Source: Catenovulum sp052056295 (GTDB lineage Bacteria > Pseudomonadota > Gammaproteobacteria > Enterobacterales > Alteromonadaceae). Taken from it: a DNA stretch of 64,000 bases. The position numbers were made by a program, and so were the translations under genes. Position 1 is the first letter of the stretch, and each line of letters starts with the position of its first letter. Where the stretch lies: the NCBI RefSeq assembly GCF_052056295.1, contig NZ_CP182493.1:3286001-3350000 (forward strand). The letters run 5' to 3'. Shown here in pieces: positions 60,435 through 64,000 of the stretch. The notes beneath the pieces were generated by a model. That model was not told the DNA's origin. It did not search any database and was given only the letters and a program-made list of their open reading frames with translations.

Positions 60435-61518
60435 TGACTATAACAATGCTGCAGTATTCAGCCAATTTCCAGTATACGGCTTAAATAGTGTGCAAAAGCA
60501 GGCGTTTTTACAACAGAGATTAAATTGGCTCACTCATCATCATGCAGCTCATTGCCCTGAGTATGCTCGGCTACTAACTTGTATTGGCGAAGCCAATTCA
60601 CCTATGTGTAATATCGAACATATAGAGCAAGTGCCGCCAGTCGCCGCAAGGTTATTTAAAGACTACGGCCTAAAAAGCATTAAAGATGATGAAGTATTTC
60701 GTTTAATGCGCTCATCTGGCACCAGTGGTCGTCAATCACAAATTTATTTAGATGCTGACTCAGCTAAATTACAAAGCCAAATTTTGGTGAAAACGCTGCA
60801 ACATTGGTTAGGCAAACAGCGCAGACCCATGCTGATTATTGACGCGAAAGAAACCATGCAAAATAAAAACGGCATGAGCGCACGCGCGGCAGGTTTACAA
60901 GGTATGTCGTTTTTTGGGCGTAACCATTGTTATGCGCTAGATGAAAACATGCAATTGCGTACTGATGAGGTTAAAAGTTTTATTGAGCAGTTCCACAACC
61001 AACAAATCTTTATATTTGGTTTTACCTTTATTGTTTGGCAGCAATTTATTCAAGCTTTACAAAGCTTAGGATTAAAGTTTAACTTACAGCAGGCGATATT
61101 AATTCACGGCGGAGGATGGAAAAAAATGCAGCAGCAAGCCGTGGACGATAAAACCTTTAAACAACAAATAAGTGCACAACTGGGTGATGTCAGTGTGCAT
61201 GACTACTATGGCATGGTTGAACAAACTGGCACTATTTATATGCAATGCGAACATGGCCATTTACACTGCCCTGTGTGGTCAGATGTAGTAGTGCGTGATA
61301 TCAACAGCTTGGCACAATTGCCAAATGGTCAACAAGGACTGCTGCAAGTGAATTCTGCACTACCAACCAGTTACCCAGGCCACAGTATATTAACCGAAGA
61401 TTTAGCTGTTATTCATGGCGAAGATGACTGCCCATGTGGTCGTTTAGGCAAATATTTTACATTGCATGGTCGAGTGCCAAATTCGCAAGTGAGGGGGTGT
61501 AGTGACACATTCTCTTAA
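60424..61518 (+). CDS. LuxE-like acyl-protein synthetase
   Basis: A 364-aa relative of LuxE/PaaK-type adenylating proteins. LMRSSGTSGRQSQIYLDADS is the LuxE nucleotide motif, with SVHDYYGMVEQTGTIYMQCEHG later and a final CPCGRLGKYFTLHGRVPNSQVRG part, which includes a Cys near the expected acyl-transfer site. In lux systems LuxE activates a fatty acid and hands it to LuxC. Here a LuxC-like gene overlaps its end, but no luxA/B or luxD is present. Confidence 0.87.
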   Translation: MQIDDYNNAAVFSQFPVYGLNSVQKQAFLQQRLNWLTHHHAAHCPEYARLLTCIGEANSPMCNIEHIEQVPPVAARLFKDYGLKSIKDDEVFRLMRSSGTSGRQSQIYLDADSAKLQSQILVKTLQHWLGKQRRPMLIIDAKETMQNKNGMSARAAGLQGMSFFGRNHCYALDENMQLRTDEVKSFIEQFHNQQIFIFGFTFIVWQQFIQALQSLGLKFNLQQAILIHGGGWKKMQQQAVDDKTFKQQISAQLGDVSVHDYYGMVEQTGTIYMQCEHGHLHCPVWSDVVVRDINSLAQLPNGQQGLLQVNSALPTSYPGHSILTEDLAVIHGEDDCPCGRLGKYFTLHGRVPNSQVRGCSDTFS

Positions 61519-62704
61519 ATTTATCGAAGCGGTTAAATGGCCACTGAAAACTGAGAACTTCGCCAACCCTCAAAACAACCTAGCTTGGCAGATCGAGCTA
61601 GTTGAGGCAGTTGCAGGCTTTTCGACTTTTATTTTAAAGCAAGCTGAACTAAAACAGTTTCCAGAAATTATTGCGTTAGCGTATTGGTTTCGGCCTGCGC
61701 ATTTAAAACAATTGCAAACAGAGCAAATTGTATCGGACAAGGTACGAAACATCGTTGGTAAAACTGCCGGTAAGGTTTTTCATATCGCACCTGCGAATGT
61801 AGATACAGTTTTTTTGTACTCAGCTTTACTGTCGGTTTTATGTGGTAACCAAAACATAGTGCGCATCAGTGAGCGAAGTGGTGATATTACCCGCATGCTG
61901 GTGGAGCTATTAAAAATATATTGCCAAAGCCCAACAGGTAAACTGCTCGCTAACTACTTAGCGGTGGCTGAATATTCGGCGCAGCTTGAAAATGTAACCG
62001 CACAACTAAGCCGCTGGTGCGATTTAAGAGTAATTTGGGGCGGCGACCAAAGCATAGCTGCAATTAGCCAAATAGAGCCGAATACCAAACAAATTGAATT
62101 TCCTGACAGATATTCAATAGCGCTACTGAGCTTAAACAAAGATATAAAACAAACGGCGCAACAGTTTTTAACCGATGTATTGCCATTTAATCAACAAGCT
62201 TGCTCGTCACCAAAAGCTATTTATTGGCTAAATGTGCCAGAAGAAAAACAACAAAACTTTTGGTCAAATATAGAAAACTTGCTGCCGAATAGCCGTAACC
62301 AACTGACCATGAGCAACAAAGTTGAACAGCACATACTGCTGCAAAAACTTGCGGTAGAACATGGAATTGAATTAGCCAACCATACTGGCAAGTCATTTGC
62401 TAAGATAAAAAGCATAGGGCCGTTAGGCCAATGTAAAGTCAAAAAATTGACAAGTGAAATGTTAGTTGCCCATTCAGGTAATGGTTTAGTGTTGCAAACT
62501 GATATTGACGATGTATCTGAAATTGCCAGTAATGAAAAGTTGCAGTCGGTGATTATTGATGACCCAACCTTGGGTGAGACTGTACAAGTAGGCAAACGCA
62601 GTGTGCAAGTAGGCCAAGCATTGGCGTTTGATACAGTTTGGGATGGGCAGAACTTGCTTGAGTGTTTTATCAATACTACAAGTATTAATAGCCCCAATAG
62701 CTAG
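61502..62704 (+). CDS. LuxC-like acyl-CoA/acyl-protein reductase
   Basis: A 400-aa protein of the LuxC family of aldehyde-forming reductases. It contains GKVFHIAPANVDTVFLYSALLSVLCGN, VIWGGDQSIAAI and LPFNQQACSSPKAIYWL with the expected nucleophile Cys. GTG start at 61502 inside the end of the LuxE-like gene. It likely reduces an acyl group from LuxE or ACP to an aldehyde for sugar or lipid modification; inference from family and place. Confidence 0.87.
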   Translation: MTHSLKFIEAVKWPLKTENFANPQNNLAWQIELVEAVAGFSTFILKQAELKQFPEIIALAYWFRPAHLKQLQTEQIVSDKVRNIVGKTAGKVFHIAPANVDTVFLYSALLSVLCGNQNIVRISERSGDITRMLVELLKIYCQSPTGKLLANYLAVAEYSAQLENVTAQLSRWCDLRVIWGGDQSIAAISQIEPNTKQIEFPDRYSIALLSLNKDIKQTAQQFLTDVLPFNQQACSSPKAIYWLNVPEEKQQNFWSNIENLLPNSRNQLTMSNKVEQHILLQKLAVEHGIELANHTGKSFAKIKSIGPLGQCKVKKLTSEMLVAHSGNGLVLQTDIDDVSEIASNEKLQSVIIDDPTLGETVQVGKRSVQVGQALAFDTVWDGQNLLECFINTTSINSPNS

Positions 62705-62721
62705 GAATTAGAGTTTAGACA

Positions 62722-64000
62722 ATGTTAAAAGATATTCGCTTACATATAGAACAAGACGAAGAAAAACAAAGCGAAATAGAAGCTAACTTAGCTGCTGACA
62801 TCAAACGTATTCATGCACGTAATATCCAAGCATTTAGTTATCATATTCCGAGTTTATTAGAGCTAGTGCAACATGTGCAAACATCTAACGCAGCTTTAAT
62901 CTGTAACAAATTTGGTGAAAAAAATATAGTTGATTATGGTAATGGACGCACCTTGTATGGACTTAATCCGCTACAAGAAATTGACAAGCAGTATCAAGAA
63001 TTTTGTCGTTTTCCACAGAAAGTTGAGCTTGCAGCGGACAGCATAGTTGAACAAGGTGAGGATTCAGATCAAGACGAAAACAGTGACGCTAACAATCTAG
63101 GCCTCTCAACATCAGCCAACTACCAAGAATATTTATCTCGAACCGCTTTACCACAAGACATCGAGGTTTTAGTTGTACTTGGCATTGGTTTAGGTAGACA
63201 TATCCAGTCGCTCATCGCAAATCACAATATTCGTCATTTAGTGGTTTACGAACCTGAAGTGCAATATTTTCAGTGCTCAGTGATGGCGACTGATTGGGAA
63301 AATATGCTCGACCAAGCGAAAGCTAAAAAAACTTCAATTTATTTACAAGTAAACAAAGACGGCCGTGACATAACCGCAGATTTGTCAGAGCTGAATCAAC
63401 ACTTTGCGTTTGAACAGTTTTATTTGTATCAGCATTACCATCACCCAATATTTGATTCAGTAGCGGCCAGTTTACGTGATCATACTTGGCAATATTGTGT
63501 AACCAACGGCATACGAGTTAAACAGCAAAGCGCAGCTAACTATATCCCTATTTGGACACAATCCATTGCTTTGGACACAGTCGAAGATGTAGAAAAGAGC
63601 GATTCAAGCTTCTTTAAAAATAATATAGCTGCATTTAAAAAATATTACCCAGCGATAGCGAAAGAGTTCGAGCGGTATCAAAGTAAAACTTGGAATACAG
63701 TTTTGCATGCTGATAAACAAATAAACCTAATTGAAAATAACACACTAGCTTGTTGGCATGGGGATGATCCTAAAACTGAAGGCGAACAGAATTTTGCTAA
63801 TTTTAGCCGTTATCCAAATAAAGACGGTTTAGTTTTAGGCTACAAAGGCACTAAACTTAAACATTATTTACACTACCAATTTGTTGCTGAAACCGAAAAA
63901 ATTCTTGAAGAATTAGAAGAAGAAGCAGGCCAACTTCCAGAAGAGATAAAATCTCTAATAGTATTTGGTATAGGCACTGGCTACCAATTAGATAGTTTGT
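62722..64000 (+). CDS. Maf/PseE-type motility accessory glycosyltransferase (3' end outside window)
   Basis: An open frame from the ATG at 62722 with no stop to the right edge (at least 426 codons), missed by ORF finding for lack of a stop. An N-terminal helical part is followed by an acidic insert (EQGEDSDQDENSDAN, about residues 113-127). The MAF_flag10/DUF115 core starts at VLVVLGIGLGRHIQSLI, LVVYEPE. A second VFGIGTGYQLDS lies at the right edge. Maf proteins transfer pseudaminic or legionaminic acid to flagellin, fitting this last place in the island. Confidence 0.9.
   Translation, partial: MLKDIRLHIEQDEEKQSEIEANLAADIKRIHARNIQAFSYHIPSLLELVQHVQTSNAALICNKFGEKNIVDYGNGRTLYGLNPLQEIDKQYQEFCRFPQKVELAADSIVEQGEDSDQDENSDANNLGLSTSANYQEYLSRTALPQDIEVLVVLGIGLGRHIQSLIANHNIRHLVVYEPEVQYFQCSVMATDWENMLDQAKAKKTSIYLQVNKDGRDITADLSELNQHFAFEQFYLYQHYHHPIFDSVAASLRDHTWQYCVTNGIRVKQQSAANYIPIWTQSIALDTVEDVEKSDSSFFKNNIAAFKKYYPAIAKEFERYQSKTWNTVLHADKQINLIENNTLACWHGDDPKTEGEQNFANFSRYPNKDGLVLGYKGTKLKHYLHYQFVAETEKILEELEEEAGQLPEEIKSLIVFGIGTGYQLDSL

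Noticed and set aside
60424..62704. Bioluminescence (lux) operon
   Set aside because: Only LuxE-like and LuxC-like genes are present; luciferase subunits and luxD are missing and the neighbours are flagellar glycan genes.

Overview
This 64 kb stretch is AT-rich chromosomal DNA of a marine-type gammaproteobacterium in the Alteromonadales sense (Shewanella/Alteromonas/Catenovulum neighbourhood). The reasons are the polar-flagellum and chemotaxis gene order (flhA-flhF-flhG-fliA-cheY-cheZ-cheA-cheB-ParA-like-ParP-cheW-DUF2802), small families typical of that order (DUF3545, DUF3019, DUF2802), the thrABC operon with a leader peptide, and the many palindromic intergenic repeats. The species cannot be named from sequence reading alone.

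Layout. 1-3.4 kb: an overlapping four-gene operon with a MipA/OmpV-like porin (5' end outside the window), a DUF3019 protein, an OmpR-type regulator and its histidine kinase. 3.3-8.4 kb: a small membrane protein on the minus strand, pdxH, then a MoxR ATPase - DUF58 - transglutaminase trio. 8.6-10.5 kb: a response regulator - CheC - diguanylate cyclase operon. 10.6-15.6 kb: the thr operon with leader peptide, attenuator and terminator. 15.6-16.3 kb: a gene-free block made almost wholly of palindromic repeats. 16.3-28.5 kb: housekeeping and accessory genes (ung, mpl, ubiX, a YadGH-like ABC exporter, a TrmB-like methyltransferase, a chemoreceptor, msrA, a pentapeptide/K+ channel protein, a receiver-TPR protein) and tRNA-Tyr. 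28.6-41.5 kb: the polar flagellar regulation and chemotaxis cluster. 41.6-44.7 kb: UvrY/GacA-type regulator, beta-carbonic anhydrase and SulP transporter. 45-48.8 kb: flagellin, flaG, fliD, fliS and a FliT-like gene. 48.8-64 kb: a flagellin glycosylation island (pseB, pseC, pseF, a GT9-like gene, pseI, pseG, then an insertion and repeat zone, pseH, an acyl module of ACP, SDR, AMP-ligase, LuxE-like and LuxC-like genes, and a Maf glycosyltransferase that runs off the right edge).

How it works together. The cluster from flhA to DUF2802 sets flagellum number and polar position (FlhF, FlhG), switches on late genes (FliA) and runs signalling (CheA/Y/Z/B/W) with polar array placement (ParA-like ATPase and ParP). 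A very good sigma-28 promoter precedes the flagellin gene and a sigma-54-like site precedes flhA. The pse genes make CMP-pseudaminic acid, PseH and the acyl module probably tailor it, and Maf would transfer it to flagellin.

The most unusual feature is a family of at least ten palindromic intergenic elements (about 85-140 bp). Their outer arms differ between subfamilies yet stay self-complementary. They enclose the same core of two small hairpins whose stems co-vary while the TCCC/TCCA/TCCT-type loops (GGGA/TGGA/AGGA on the other strand) are kept. On the GGA strand these resemble paired CsrA/RsmA sites, and one copy contains an exact match to the CsrA SELEX consensus. In the glycosylation island two element types lie in a segment that appears duplicated together with the 3' tail of pseG, and the second copy is split by an intact IS10-like element with a perfect 9-bp target duplication.
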